Source: Apostichopus japonicus
Taxonomy: Eukaryota; Echinodermata; Holothuroidea; Aspidochirotida; Stichopodidae
Assembly: GCF_037975245.1 (NCBI RefSeq)
Contig: NC_092577.1
Coordinates: 17,976,898 to 18,039,397, forward strand
DNA: 62,500 nucleotides
Reading direction: 5' to 3'
The notes below the pieces were generated by a model. The model had not been told where the DNA came from and did no database searches. It worked only from the letters and a program-made list of their open reading frames with translations. The first letter of the stretch is position 1. Every line of letters begins with the position of its first letter. This document shows positions 1 through 11,768 of this stretch, in pieces. Made by a program: the position numbers and the translations under genes.

Positions 1-996
1 AAGATCAATGACTGCTTCAGTTACGATTGTCATTGTGTGAGTTACCCGATCTGAATCAGCCTTAACCTTCAACACTAATATCTCCTTTTCCAGTCTCTGG
101 GACAATTGTTTTGTAAGTGAATCAATTGAACTTAGGTTCAAGCACAATCAGGCCATGTTTGTAGTCACTTGTACTGTACTCTTAACATTGTACTCTTGTA
201 CAGTTTCAGATTGTGTGGACAATGCTTAATGTGTACTTTACCTTGTAACTAGTCTAATCATAATAGGCATGAACGAAAAAACTTAAACACTGTGACTCCT
301 CTTTCAGTCTTTGCAGACAATATTTGTCCAAATGAATCAATTGAACTTAAGTTCAAGCACAATCAAACCATGTTAGTATTTACTTGAGCTCCTAACATTG
401 TACTCTTATACAATTTCAGATTGTGTGGACAATGCTTACAATAGTCTTGTAAGTGAATCAATTGAACTTAGGTTCAAGCACAATCAAGCCATGTATGTAG
501 TCACTTGTACTCCTAACATTGTACTCTTATACAGTTTCAGATTGTGTGGACAATGCTTACTGTGCACTTCACTCTATTTTGTACTTTTAGAAATTAATCC
601 AGTTGTTACATTCAGTTATTGCCAGGAACTGCAGAACATGATATAGGTTAAAGCACAATTAATCTTAGGTTTTTGTCCAAACAATACCCACTGCAACTTT
701 TGCTAAAGTGCACACTTGTTTGGATTGTGTAGAATATAGAACCTGTACATTTTCCTAAATATTATAGATTTTCTAGTGCAGTCAAATCTGGCATAGTAAC
801 TCCACATTTCTTACTGTACCTTCTTCATTTTACAAAGGTTTGGATATTGTGGACAATTTAACCTATTCATTCTATATCGCAGATTAATATCAATTATTAA
901 ATATCATATTATAATAAAAAAAGGTGATTCTATTTTCCATTAACCAGCTGTATCAAGGCAATGTAGTTAATGACTTTATATATGCTTTTTCAACAG

Positions 997-1063
997 GCAA
1001 TGGAAAGGGCTCTTGAAGTGTTCCAACCATTTCTTTTCCTGAAGATGGACGTTAATATCACTG
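997..1063 (+). CDS. Candidate 67-nt exon, array copy 1
   Basis: The segment is bounded by a polypyrimidine tract plus CAACAG acceptor and a G|GTAGGT donor. It is open only in the frame starting GCA ATG GAA; the other two frames have stops. It encodes 22 residues beginning AMERALEVFQ and ending DVNIT, and leaves one base (phase 1). The hydrophobic stretch is PFLFL. Because 67 is not a multiple of 3, two copies joined directly would shift frame. The family is not recognised. The exon call rests on splice signals and on conservation of the frame across all 11 copies; there is no transcript evidence. Confidence 0.5.
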
Positions 1064-2111
1064 GTAGGTTAAATGAGGGCAATGAATTGAAGTTAATTGT
1101 GTAATAAACAGATTAGAAGATCAATGACTGCTTCAGTTACGATTGTCATTGTGTGAGTTACCCGATCTGAATCAGCCTTAACCTTCAACACTAATATCTC
1201 CTTTTCCAGTCTCTGGGACAATTGTTTTGTAAGTGAATCAATTGAACTTAGGTTCAAGCACAATCAGGCCATGTTTGTAGTCACTTGTACTGTACTCTTA
1301 ACATTGTACTCTTGTACAGTTTCAGATTGTGTGGACAATGCTTAATGTGTACTTTACCTTGTAACTAGTCTAATCATAATAGGCATGAACGAAAAAATTT
1401 AAATACTGTGACTCCTCTTTCAGTCTTTGCAGACAATATTTGTCCAAATGAATCAATTGAACTTAAGTTCAAGCACAATCAAACCATGTTAGTATTTACT
1501 TGAGCTCCTAACATTGTACTCTTATACAATTTCAGATTGTGTGGACAATGCTTACAATAGTCTTGTAAGTGAATCAATTGAACTTAGGTTCAAGCACAAT
1601 CAAGCCATGTATGTAGTCACTTGTACTCCTAACATTGTACTCTTATACAGTTTCAGATTGTGTGGACAATGCTTACTGTGCACTTCACTCTATTTTGTAC
1701 TTTTAGAAATTAATCCAGTTGTTACATTCAGTTATTGCCAGGAACTGCAGAACATGATATAGGTTAAAGCACAATTAATCTTAGGTTTTTGTCCAAACAA
1801 TACCCACTGCAACTTTTGCTAAAGTGCACACTTGTTTGGATTGTGTAGAATATAGAACCTGTACATTTTCCTAAATATTATAGATTTTCTAGTGCAGTCA
1901 AATCTGGCATAGTAACTCCACATTTCTTACTGTACCTTCTTCATTTTACAAAGGTTTGGATATTGTGGACAATTTAACCTATTCATTCTATATCGCAGAT
2001 TAATATCAATTATTAAATATCATATTATAATAAAAAAGGTGATTCTATTTTCCATTAACCAGCTGTATCAAGGCAATGTAGTTAATGACTTTATATATTC
2101 TTTTTCAACAG

Positions 2112-2178
2112 GCAATGGAAAGGGCTCTTGAAGTGCTCCAACCATTCCTTTTCCTTGAGATGGACGTTAATATCACTG
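2112..2178 (+). CDS. Candidate 67-nt exon, array copy 2
   Basis: Same acceptor, donor, length and frame as copy 1. It has two amino-acid changes relative to the consensus: F to L at residue 9 (ctc) and K to E at residue 16 (gag). It is the most protein-divergent copy but still has no stop or indel. Confidence 0.45.
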
Positions 2179-3092
2179 GTAGGTTAACTGAGGGCAATGA
2201 CTTTAAGTTAATTGTGTATTAAACAGATTAGAAGATTAATGACTGCTTTAGTTCAATTGTCGTTGTGTAAGTTACCCGATCTGAATCAGTCTTAACCTTA
2301 AACATTAATATCTCATTTTCCAGTCTCTGGGGAAAATAGTTTTGTAAGTGAATCAATTGAACTTAGATTCAAGCACAATCAAGACATGTTTGTAGTCACT
2401 TGTACTCCTAACATTGTACTCTTGTACAGTTTCAGATTGTGTGGATAATGCTTAATGTGTACTTTACCTTGTAACTAGTCTAATCATAATAGGCATGAAA
2501 AAAAAAAAAATACTGTGACTCCTCTTTCAGTCTTTGCAGTCAATATTTGTCCAAATGAATCAATTGAACTTAAGTTCAAGCACAATCAAACCATGTTAGT
2601 ATTTACTTGAGCTCCTAACATTGTACTCTTATACAGTTTCAGACTGTGTGGACGATGCTTAACTCTATTTTGTACTTTTAGAAATTAATCCAGTTCTTAC
2701 ATTCAGTTATTGCCAGAAGTGCAGAATATGATACTGTATAGGTTAAAGCGTAAATAATCTTATAGAGTTTTTTCTGAACAATAGCCACTGCAATTGTTGC
2801 TAAAGTGCGCACTTGTTTGGATTGTGTAGAATATAGAACCTGTACATTTTCCTAAATATTTTAGATTTTCTAGTGCAGTCAAATCTGGCATAGTAATTCC
2901 ACATTTCTTAATGTACCTTCTTCATTGTACACAGGTTTGGATATTGTGTACAATATAACCTATTCATTCTATATTGCAGATTAATATTCATTATTAAATA
3001 TTATAATGTAATAAAGCATGTGATTCTATTTTCTATTTACCAGGTATATCAAGGCAATGTAGTTAATGATTTTATATATGCTTTTTCAACAG

Positions 3093-3159
3093 GCAATGGA
3101 AAGGGCTCTTGAAGTGTTCCAACCATTTCTTTTCCTGAAGATGGACGTTAATATCACTG
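3093..3159 (+). CDS. Candidate 67-nt exon, array copy 3
   Basis: Identical in sequence to copy 1, including the ttt codon at residue 12 and ctg at residue 15. The flanking CAACAG acceptor and GTAGGT donor are intact. Confidence 0.48.
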
Positions 3160-4078
3160 GTAGGTTAACTGAGGGCAATGAATTGAAGTTAATTGTGTAA
3201 TAAGCAGATTAGAAGATCAATGACTGCTCAGTTACGATTGTCATTGTGTGAGTTACCCGATCTGAATCAGCCTTAACCTTCAACACTAATATCTCCTTTT
3301 CCAGTCTCTGGGACAATTGTTTTGTAAGTGAATCAATTGAACTTAGGTTCAAGCACAATCAGGCCATGTTTGTAGTCACTTGTACTCCTAACATTGTACT
3401 CTTGTACAGTTTCAGATTGTGTGGACAATGCTTAATGTGTACTTTACCTTGTAACTAGTCTAATCATAATAGGCATGAACGAAAAAACTTAAACACTGTG
3501 ACTCCTCTTTCAGTCTTTGCAGACAATATTTGTCCAAATGAATCAATTGAACTTAAGTTCAAGCACAATCAAACCATGTTAGTATTTACTTGAGCTCCTA
3601 ACATTGTACTCTTATACAGTTTCAGATTGGGTGGACAATGCTAACCATGCACTCTATTTTGTACTTTTAGAAATTAATCCAGTTGTAACATTCAGCTATT
3701 GCCAATAACTGCAGATCATGATATAGCTTAAGCACAATTAATCTAAGAGTTTTGTCTCAACAATACCCACTGCAACTGTTGCTAAAGTGCACACATGTTT
3801 GGATTGTGTAGAATATAGAACCTGTACATTTTCCTAAATATTATAGATTTTCTAGTGCAGTCAAATCTGGCATAGTAAGTCCACGTTTCTTACTGTACCT
3901 TCTGCATTGTACACAGGTTTGGATATTGTGGACAATATAACCTATTCATGCTATATTGCAGATTAATATCAATTATTAAATATTATAATATATTAAAGCA
4001 AGTGATTCTAGTTTCCATTAACCAACCAGCTGTATCAAGGCAATGTAGTTAATGACTTTATATATGCTTTTTCAACAG

Positions 4079-4145
4079 GCAATGGAAAGGGCTCTTGAAG
4101 TGTTCCAACCATTCCTTTTCCTGAAGATGGATGTTAATATCACTG
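4079..4145 (+). CDS. Candidate 67-nt exon, array copy 4
   Basis: Encodes the consensus peptide. It differs from copy 1 only at synonymous positions (ttc at residue 12, gat at residue 18). Splice sites are intact. Confidence 0.48.
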
Positions 4146-5051
4146 GTAGGTTAACTGAGGGCAATGACTTGAAGTTAATTGTGAAATAAACAGATTAGAT
4201 TAATGACTGCTTCAGTTACGATTGTCGTTGTGTAAGTTACCCGATCTGAAACAGCCTTAACCTTAAACATTGATATCTCCTTTTCCAGTCTCTGAAGATA
4301 GTTTTGTAATCGAATCAATTGAACTTAGGTTCAAGCACACTCAAGCCTGTTTGTAGTCACTTGTACTCACTAACATTGTACTCTTGTACAGTTTCAGATT
4401 GTGTGGACAATGCTTAATGTGTATTTTACCTAGTTACTGGCCTAATCAAAATAGGCATGAACGAAACAATTGAAATACTGTGACTCCTCTTTCAGTCTTT
4501 GCAGACAATATTCGTCCAAATAAATCAATTGAACTTAAGTTCAAGCACAATCAAGCCATGTTAGTATTAACTTGCGCTCCTAACATTGTACTCTTATACA
4601 ATTTCAGATTGTGTGGACAATGCTTACTGTGCACGCTATGTTGTACTTGTAGAAATTAATCCAGTTCTTTCATTCAGCCATTGCCAGGAACTGCAGATCA
4701 TGATATAGGTTAAAGCACAATTAATCTTAGGGTTTTATCTCAACAATACCCACTGCAACTGTTGCTAAAGTGCACACATGTTTGGATTGTGTAGAATATA
4801 GAACCTGTACATTTTCCTAAATATGATAGATTTTCTAGTGCAGTCAGATATGGCAACTCCACATTTTTTCCTGGACCTCTTCATTGTACACAGGTTTGGA
4901 TATTGTGGACAATATAACCTATTCATTCTATATTGCAGATGAATATCAATTATTAAATATTATAATATAATAAAGCATGTGATTTTATTTTCCATTAACC
5001 AGCTGTGTCAAGGCAATGTAGTTAATGACTTTATATATGCTTTTTCAACAG

Positions 5052-5118
5052 GCAATGGAAAGGGCTCTTGAAGTTTTCCAACCATTCCTTTTCCTAAAGA
5101 TGGACGTTAATATCACTG
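5052..5118 (+). CDS. Candidate 67-nt exon, array copy 5
   Basis: Encodes the consensus peptide. Synonymous changes are gtt at residue 8 and cta at residue 15. Splice sites are intact. Confidence 0.48.
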
Positions 5119-5284
5119 GTAGGTTAACAGAGGGCAATGACTGGAAGTTAATTGTGTAATAAACAGATTAGAAGATTAAAGACTGCTTCAGTTATGATTT
5201 TCATTGTGTAAGTTACCTGATCTGAATCAGCCTTAACCTTCAACATTAATATCTCATTTTCCAGTCTCTGGGGCCAATAGTCTT

Positions 5285-5730
5285 GTAAGTGAATCAATTG
5301 AACTTAGGTTCAAGCACAATCAAACCATGTATGTAGTCACTTGTACTCTTGTACAGTTTCAGATTGTGTGGACAATGCTTAATGTGTATTTTACCTTGTA
5401 ACTGGCCTAAACAAAATAGGCATGAACATAAAAATATAAATACTGTGACTCCTCTTTCAGTCTTTGCAGACAATATTTGTCCAAATGAATCAATTGAACT
5501 TAGGTTCAAGCACAATCAAGCCATGTATGCAGTCACTTGTACTCCTAACATTGTACTCTTGTATAGTTTCAGATTGTGTGGACAATGCTTAATGTGTATT
5601 TTACCTTGTAACTGGCCTAAACAAAATAGGCATGAATGAAACAATTTAAATACTGTGACTCCTCTTTCAGTCTTTGCAGACAATATTCGTCCAAATAAAT
5701 CAATTGAACTTAAGTTCAAGCACAATCAAG
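5285..5730 (+). repeat. 222-bp sub-repeats inside a 978-bp unit
   Basis: Two successive copies of a 222-bp module run from the gtaagtgaatcaattgaac block through TTTCAGATTGTGTGGACAAT and CTTTCAGTCTTTGCAGACAAT. This extra module explains the longer spacing (1181 bp) between exon copies 5 and 6. Because 222 is a multiple of 3, long fortuitous frames arise on both strands. Confidence 0.85.
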
Positions 5731-6232
5731 CCATGTTAGTATTAACTTGCGCTCCTAACATTGTACTCTTATACAATTTCAGATTGTGTGGACAATGCTT
5801 ACTGTGCACGCTATGTTGTACTTGTAGAAATTAATCCAGTTCTTTCATTCAGCTATTGCCAGGAACTCCAGATCATGATATAGGTTAAAGCACAATTAAT
5901 CTTAGGGTTTTATCTCAACAATAGCCACTGCAACTGTTGCTAAAGTGCACACTTGTTAGGATTGTGTAGAATATGGAACCTGTATATTTTCCTAAATATT
6001 ATAGATTTTCTAGTGCAGTCAAATCTGGCATAGTAACTCCAAATTTCTTACTGTACCTTCTTCATTGTACACAGGTTTGGATATTGTGGACAATATTACC
6101 TATTCATTCTATATTGCAGATGAGTATCAATGATTTAATATTATAATATGATAAAGCATGTGATTCTGTTTTCCATTAACCAGCTGTATAAAGGCAATGT
6201 AGTTAATGATTTTATATATGCTTTATCAACAG

Positions 6233-6299
6233 GCAATGGAAAGGGCTCTGGAAGTGTTCCAACCATTCCTTTGCCTAAAGATGGATGTGAATATTACTG
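6233..6299 (+). CDS. Candidate 67-nt exon, array copy 6
   Basis: One amino-acid change from consensus, F to C at residue 14 (tgc). Synonymous changes occur at residues 6, 15, 18, 19 and 21. The polypyrimidine tract has one T to A change (ctttatcaacag), but the acceptor AG and donor GT are intact. Confidence 0.45.
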
Positions 6300-7209
6300 G
6301 TAGGTTCACAGACGGCAGTGACTTGAAGTTAATTGTGCAATAAACAGATTAGAAGATTAATGATTGCTTCAGTTACGATTGTCATTGTCTAAGTTACCCG
6401 ATCTGAAACAGCCTTAACCTTCAACATTAATATCTCCTTTTCCAGTCTCTGGGGACAATCGTTTTGTAAGTGAATCAATTTTACTTAGGTTCAAGCACAC
6501 TCAAGCCATGTTTGCAGTCACTTGTACTCCTAACATTGTACTCTTGTACAGTTTCAGATTGTGTGGATGATGCTTAATGTGTATTTTACCTTGTAGCTGG
6601 CCTAATTAAAATAGGCATGAACCAAAAAATTTAAATACTGTGACTCCTCTTTCAGTCTTTGCAGACAATATTTGTCCAAATGAATCAATTGAACTTAAGT
6701 CCAAGCACAATCAAACCATGCTAGTATTTACTTGAGCTCCTAACATTGTACTCTTATACAGTCTCAGATTGTGTGGACAATGCTTACTGTGCACTTTATC
6801 TTTATTTTAGAAATTAATCCAGTTCTTTCATTCAGCTATTGCCAGGAACTGCAGATCATGATATAGGTTAAAGCACAATTAATCTTAGGATTTTTTCCCA
6901 ACAATACCCACTGCAACTGTTGCTAAAGTGCACACATGTTTGGATTGTGTAAAATATAGAACCTGTACATTTTCCTAAATATGATAGATTTTCTAGTGCA
7001 GTCAGATATGGCAACTCCACATTTTTTCCTGGACCTCTTCATTGTACACAGGTTTGGATATTGTGGACAATATAACCTATTCATTCTATATTGCAGATGA
7101 ATATCAATTATTAAATATTATAATATAATAAAGCATGTGATTTTATTTTCCATTAACCAGCTGTGTCAAGTCAATGTAGTTAATGATTTTATATATGCTT
7201 TTTCAACAG

Positions 7210-7276
7210 GCAATGGAAAGGGCTCTTGAAGTGTTCCAACCATTCCTTTTCCTAAAGATGGACGTTAATATCACTG
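7210..7276 (+). CDS. Candidate 67-nt exon, array copy 7
   Basis: Encodes the consensus peptide with cta at residue 15. Splice sites are intact. Confidence 0.48.
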
Positions 7277-8188
7277 GTAGGTTAACAGAGGGCAATGACT
7301 GGAAGTTAATTGTGTAATAAACAGATTAGAAGATTAAAGACTGCTTCAGTTATGATTTTCATTGTGTAAGTTACCCGATCTGAATCAGCCTTAACCTTCA
7401 ACATTAATATCTCATTTTCCAGTCTCTGGGGCCAATAGTCTTTTAAGTGAATCAATTGAACTTAGGTTCAAGCACAATCAAGCCATGTATGTAGTCACTT
7501 GTACTCCTAACATTGTACTCTTGTACAGTTTCAGATTGTGTGGATAATGCTTAATGTGTATTTTACCTTGTAACTGGTCTAATCAAAATAGGCATGAACA
7601 TAAAAATATAAATACTGTGACTCCTCTTTCAGTCTTTGCAGACAATATTTGTCCAAATGAATCAATTGAACTTAAGTTCAAGCACAATCAAGCCATGTAT
7701 GTAGTCACTTGTACTCCTAACATTGTACTCTTATACAGTTTCAGATTGTGTGGACAATGCTAACTGTGCACTCTATTTTGCACTTTTAGAAAGTAATCCA
7801 GTTCTTTCATTCAGCTATTGCCAGGAACTGCAGATCATGATATAGGTTAAAGCACAATTAATCTTAGGATTTTTTCCCAACAATACCCACTGCAACTGTT
7901 GCTAAAGTGCACACATGTTTGGATTGTGTAAAATATAGAACCTGTACATTTTCCTAAATATGATAGATTTTCTAGTGCAGTCAGATATGGCAACTCCACA
8001 TTTTTTCCTGGACCTCTTCATTGTACACAGGTTTGGATATTGTGGACAATATAACCTATTCATTCTATATTGCAGATTAATATCAATTATTAAATATTAT
8101 AATATAATAAAGCATGTGATTTTATTTTCCATTAACCAGCTGTGTCAAGTCAATGTAGTTAATGATTTTATATATGCTTTTTCAACAG

Positions 8189-8255
8189 GCAATGGAAAGG
8201 GCTCTTGAAGTGTTCCAACCATTCCTTTTCCTAAAGATGGACGTTAATATCACTG
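8189..8255 (+). CDS. Candidate 67-nt exon, array copy 8
   Basis: Same sequence as copy 7, consistent with the very recent duplication of this whole unit (7210 region versus 8189 region). Splice sites are intact. A longer frame that reads through this position from 7960 is out of phase with the conserved frame and stops inside the exon. Confidence 0.48.
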
Positions 8256-9166
8256 GTAGGTTAACAGAGGGCAATGACTGGAAGTTAATTGTGTAATAAA
8301 CAGATTAGAAGATTAAAGACTGCTTCAGTTATGATTTTCATTGTGTAAGTTACCCGATCTGAATCAGCCTTAACCTTCAACATTAATATCTCATTTTCCA
8401 GTCTCTGGGGCCAATAGTCTTTTAAGTGAATCAATTGAACTTAGGTTCAAGCACAATCAAGCCATGTATGTAGTCACTTGTACTCCTAACATTGTACTCT
8501 TGTACAGTTTCAGATTGTGTGGATAATGCTTAATGTGTATTTTACCTTGTAACTGGTCTAATCAAAATAGGCATGAACATAAAAATATAAATACTGTGAC
8601 TCCTCTTTCAGTCTTTGCAGACAATATTTGTCCAAATGAATCAATTGAACTTAAGTTCAAGCACAATCAAGCCATGTATGTAGTCACTTGTACTCCTAAC
8701 ATTGTACTCTTATACAGTTTCAGATTGTGTGGACAATGCTAACTGTGCACTCTATTTTGCACTTTTAGAAAGTAATCCAGTTCTTACATTCAGCTATTGC
8801 CAGGACCTGCAGATCATGATATAGGTTAAGCACAATTAATCTTAGGTTTTTGTCTCAACAATACCCACTGCAACTGTTGCTAAAGTGCACACATGTTTGG
8901 ATTGTGTAGAATATAGAACCTGTACATTTTCCTAAATATGATAGATTTTCTAGTGCAGTCAGATATGGCAACTCCACATTTTTTCCTGGACCTCTTCATT
9001 GTACACAGGTTTGGATATTGTGGACAATATAACCTATTCATTCTATATTGCAGATGAATATCAATTATTAAATATTATAATATAATAAAGCATGTGATTT
9101 TATTTTCCATTAACCAGCTGTGTCAAGGCAATGTAGTTAATGACTTTATATATGCTTTTTCAACAG

Positions 9167-9233
9167 GCAATGGAAAGGGCTCTTGAAGTTTTCCAACCAT
9201 TCCTTTTCCTAAAGATGGACGTTAATATCACTG
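9167..9233 (+). CDS. Candidate 67-nt exon, array copy 9
   Basis: Same sequence as copy 5 (gtt at residue 8, cta at residue 15). Consensus peptide and intact splice sites. Confidence 0.48.
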
Positions 9234-9399
9234 GTAGGTTAACAGAGGGCAATGACTGGAAGTTAATTGTGTAATAAACAGATTAGAAGATTAAAGACTG
9301 CTTCAGTTATGATTTTCATTGTGTAAGTTACCCGATCTGAATCAGCCTTAACCTTCAACATTAATATCTCATTTTCCAGTCTCTGGGGCCAATAGTCTT

Positions 9400-10075
9400 G
9401 TAAGTGAATCAATTGAACTTAGGTTCAAGCACAATCAAGCCATGTATGTAGTCACTTGTACTCTTGTACAGTTTCAGATTGTGTGGACAATGCTTAATGT
9501 GTATTTTACCTTGTAACTGGCCTAAACAAAATAGGCATGAACATAAAAATATAAATACTGTGACTCCTCTTTCAGTCTTTGCAGACAATATTTGTCCAAA
9601 TGAATCAATTGAACTTAGGTTCAAGCACAATCAAGCCATGTATGCAGTCACTTGTACTCCTAACATTGTACTCTTGTATAGTTTCAGATTGTGTGGACAA
9701 TGCTTAATGTGTATTTTACCTTGTAACTGGCCTAAACAAAATAGGCATGAACATAAAAATATAAATACTGTGACTCCTCTTTCAGTCTTTGCAGACAATA
9801 TTTGTCCAAATGAATCAATTGAACTTAGGTTCAAGCACAATCAAGCCATGTATGTAGTCACTTGTACCCCTAACATTGTACTCTTGTACAGTTTCAGATT
9901 GTGTGGACAATGCTTAATGTGTATTTTACCTTGTAACTGGTCTAATCAAAATAGGCATGATCGAAAAAAATTAAATACTGTGACTCCTCTTTCAGTCTTT
10001 GCAGACAATATTTGTCCAAACGAATCAATTGAACTTAAGTTCAAGCACAATCAAACCATGTTAGTATTTACTTGA
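9400..10075 (+). repeat. 222-bp sub-repeats, three copies
   Basis: Three direct copies of the 222-bp module occur between exon copies 9 and 10, giving the 1391-bp spacing. The 203-codon frame at 9464-10075 is just this module read in triplicate. Confidence 0.85.
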
Positions 10076-10557
10076 GCTCCTAACATGGTACCATTATACA
10101 GTTTCAGATTGTGTGGACAATGCTTACTGTGCACTCTATTTTGTACTTTTAGAAATTAATCCAGTTCTTACATTCAGTTATTACCAGGAACTGCAGAACA
10201 TGATATAGGTTAAAGCACAATTAATCTTAGGTTTTTGTCTCAAAAATACCCACTGCAACTGTTGCTAAAGTACACACATGTTTGGATTGTGTAGAATATA
10301 GAACCTGTACATTTTCCTAAATATTATAGATTTTCTAGTGCTGTCAAATATGGCGTAGTAACTCCACATTTCTTAATGTACCTTCTTCATTGTACACAGG
10401 TTTGTATAATGTTGACAATATAACCTATTTATTCTATATTGCAGATTAATATCAATTATTAAATATTACAGTATAATAAAGCATGTGATTCTATTTTCCA
10501 TTAACCAGCTGTATCAAGTCAATGTAGTTATTGACTTTATATATGCTTTTTCAACAG

Positions 10558-10624
10558 GCAATGGAAAGGGCTCTTGAAGTGTTCCAACCATTCCTTTTCT
10601 TAAAGATTGATGTTAATATCACTG
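10558..10624 (+). CDS. Candidate 67-nt exon, array copy 10
   Basis: One amino-acid change, M to I at residue 17 (att). Synonymous changes are tta at residue 15 and gat at residue 18. Splice sites are intact. It follows the longest unit, which carries two extra 222-bp sub-repeats. Confidence 0.45.
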
Positions 10625-11535
10625 GTAGGTTAACTGAGGGCAATGACTCGAAGTTAATTGTGTAATAAACAGATTAGAACCTTAATGACTGCTTCAGTTA
10701 TGATTTTCATTGTGTAAGTTACCCGATCTGAATCAGCCTTAACCTTCAACATTAATATCTCATTTTCCAGTCTCTGGGGCCAATAGTCTTTTAAGTGAAT
10801 CAATTGAACTTAGGTTCAAGCACAATCAAGCCATGTATGTAGTCACTTGTACTCCTAACATTGTACTCTTGTACAGTTTCAGATTGTGTGGATAATGCTT
10901 AATGTGTATTTTACCTTGTAACTGGTCTAATCAAAATAGCCATGAACATAAAAATATAAATACTGTGACTCCTCTTTCAGTCTTTGCAGACAATATTTGT
11001 CCAAATGAATCAATTGAACTTAAGTTCAAGCACAATCAAGCCATGTATGTAGTCACTTGTACTCCTAACATTGTACTCTTATACAGTTTCAGATTGTGTG
11101 GACAATGCTAACTGTGCACTCTATTTTGCACTTTTAGAAAGTAATCCAGTTCTTACATTCAGCTATTGCCAGGACCTGCAGATCATGATATAGGTTAAGC
11201 ACAATTAATCTTAGGTTTTTGTCTCAATAATACCCACTGCAACTGTTGCTAAAGTGCACACATGTTTGGATTGTGTAGAATATAGAACCTGTACATTTTC
11301 CTAAATATGATAGATTTTCTAGTGCAGTCAGATATGGCAACTCCACATTTTTTCCTGGACCTCTTCATTGTACACAGGTTTGGATATTGTGGGCAATATA
11401 ACCTATTCATTCTATATTGCAGATGAATATCAATTATTAAATATTATAATATAATAAAGCATGTGATTTTATTTTCCATTAACCAGCTGTGTCAAGGCAA
11501 TGTAGTTAATGACTTTATATATGCTTTTTCAACAG

Positions 11536-11602
11536 GCAATGGAAAGGGCTCTTGAAGTTTTCCAACCATTCCTTTTCCTAAAGATGGACGTTAATATCAC
11601 TG
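11536..11602 (+). CDS. Candidate 67-nt exon, array copy 11 (last)
   Basis: Same sequence as copies 5 and 9, with intact splice sites. This is the last copy before the array ends. If spliced onward, its phase-1 donor would have to reach the phase-1 acceptor at 29236, across about 17.6 kb that includes satellite 2. Confidence 0.48.
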
Positions 11603-11768
11603 GTAGGTTAACAGAGGGCAATGACTGGAAGTTAATTGTGTAATAAACAGATTAGAAGATTAAAGACTGCTTCAGTTATGATTTTCATTGTGTAAGTTAC
11701 CTGATCTGAATCAGCCTTAACCTTCAACATTAATATCTCATTTTCAAGTCTCTGGGGCCAATAGTCTT

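Larger units (their letters stand above)
94..11768 (+). other. Degenerating 20-nt microexon-like segments
   Basis: Downstream of each 67-nt exon lies a segment after TTTTCCAG and before GTAAGT, starting TCTCTGGGG. If joined to the phase-1 donor it would read V-S-G-x-N and restore phase 0 (67+20=87 nt). Starts are 94, 1210, 2324, 3305, 4289, 5265, 6446, 7423, 8402, 9380, 10771 and 11749. Lengths are 19, 19, 20, 19, 17 and then 20 nt for the rest. The donor GT is changed to TT after copies 7, 8 and 10, and the copy at 4289 has gtaatc instead of gtaagt. Unlike the 67-nt exon, this segment is therefore not under visible frame constraint. It is either a relic or not an exon. Confidence 0.35.
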
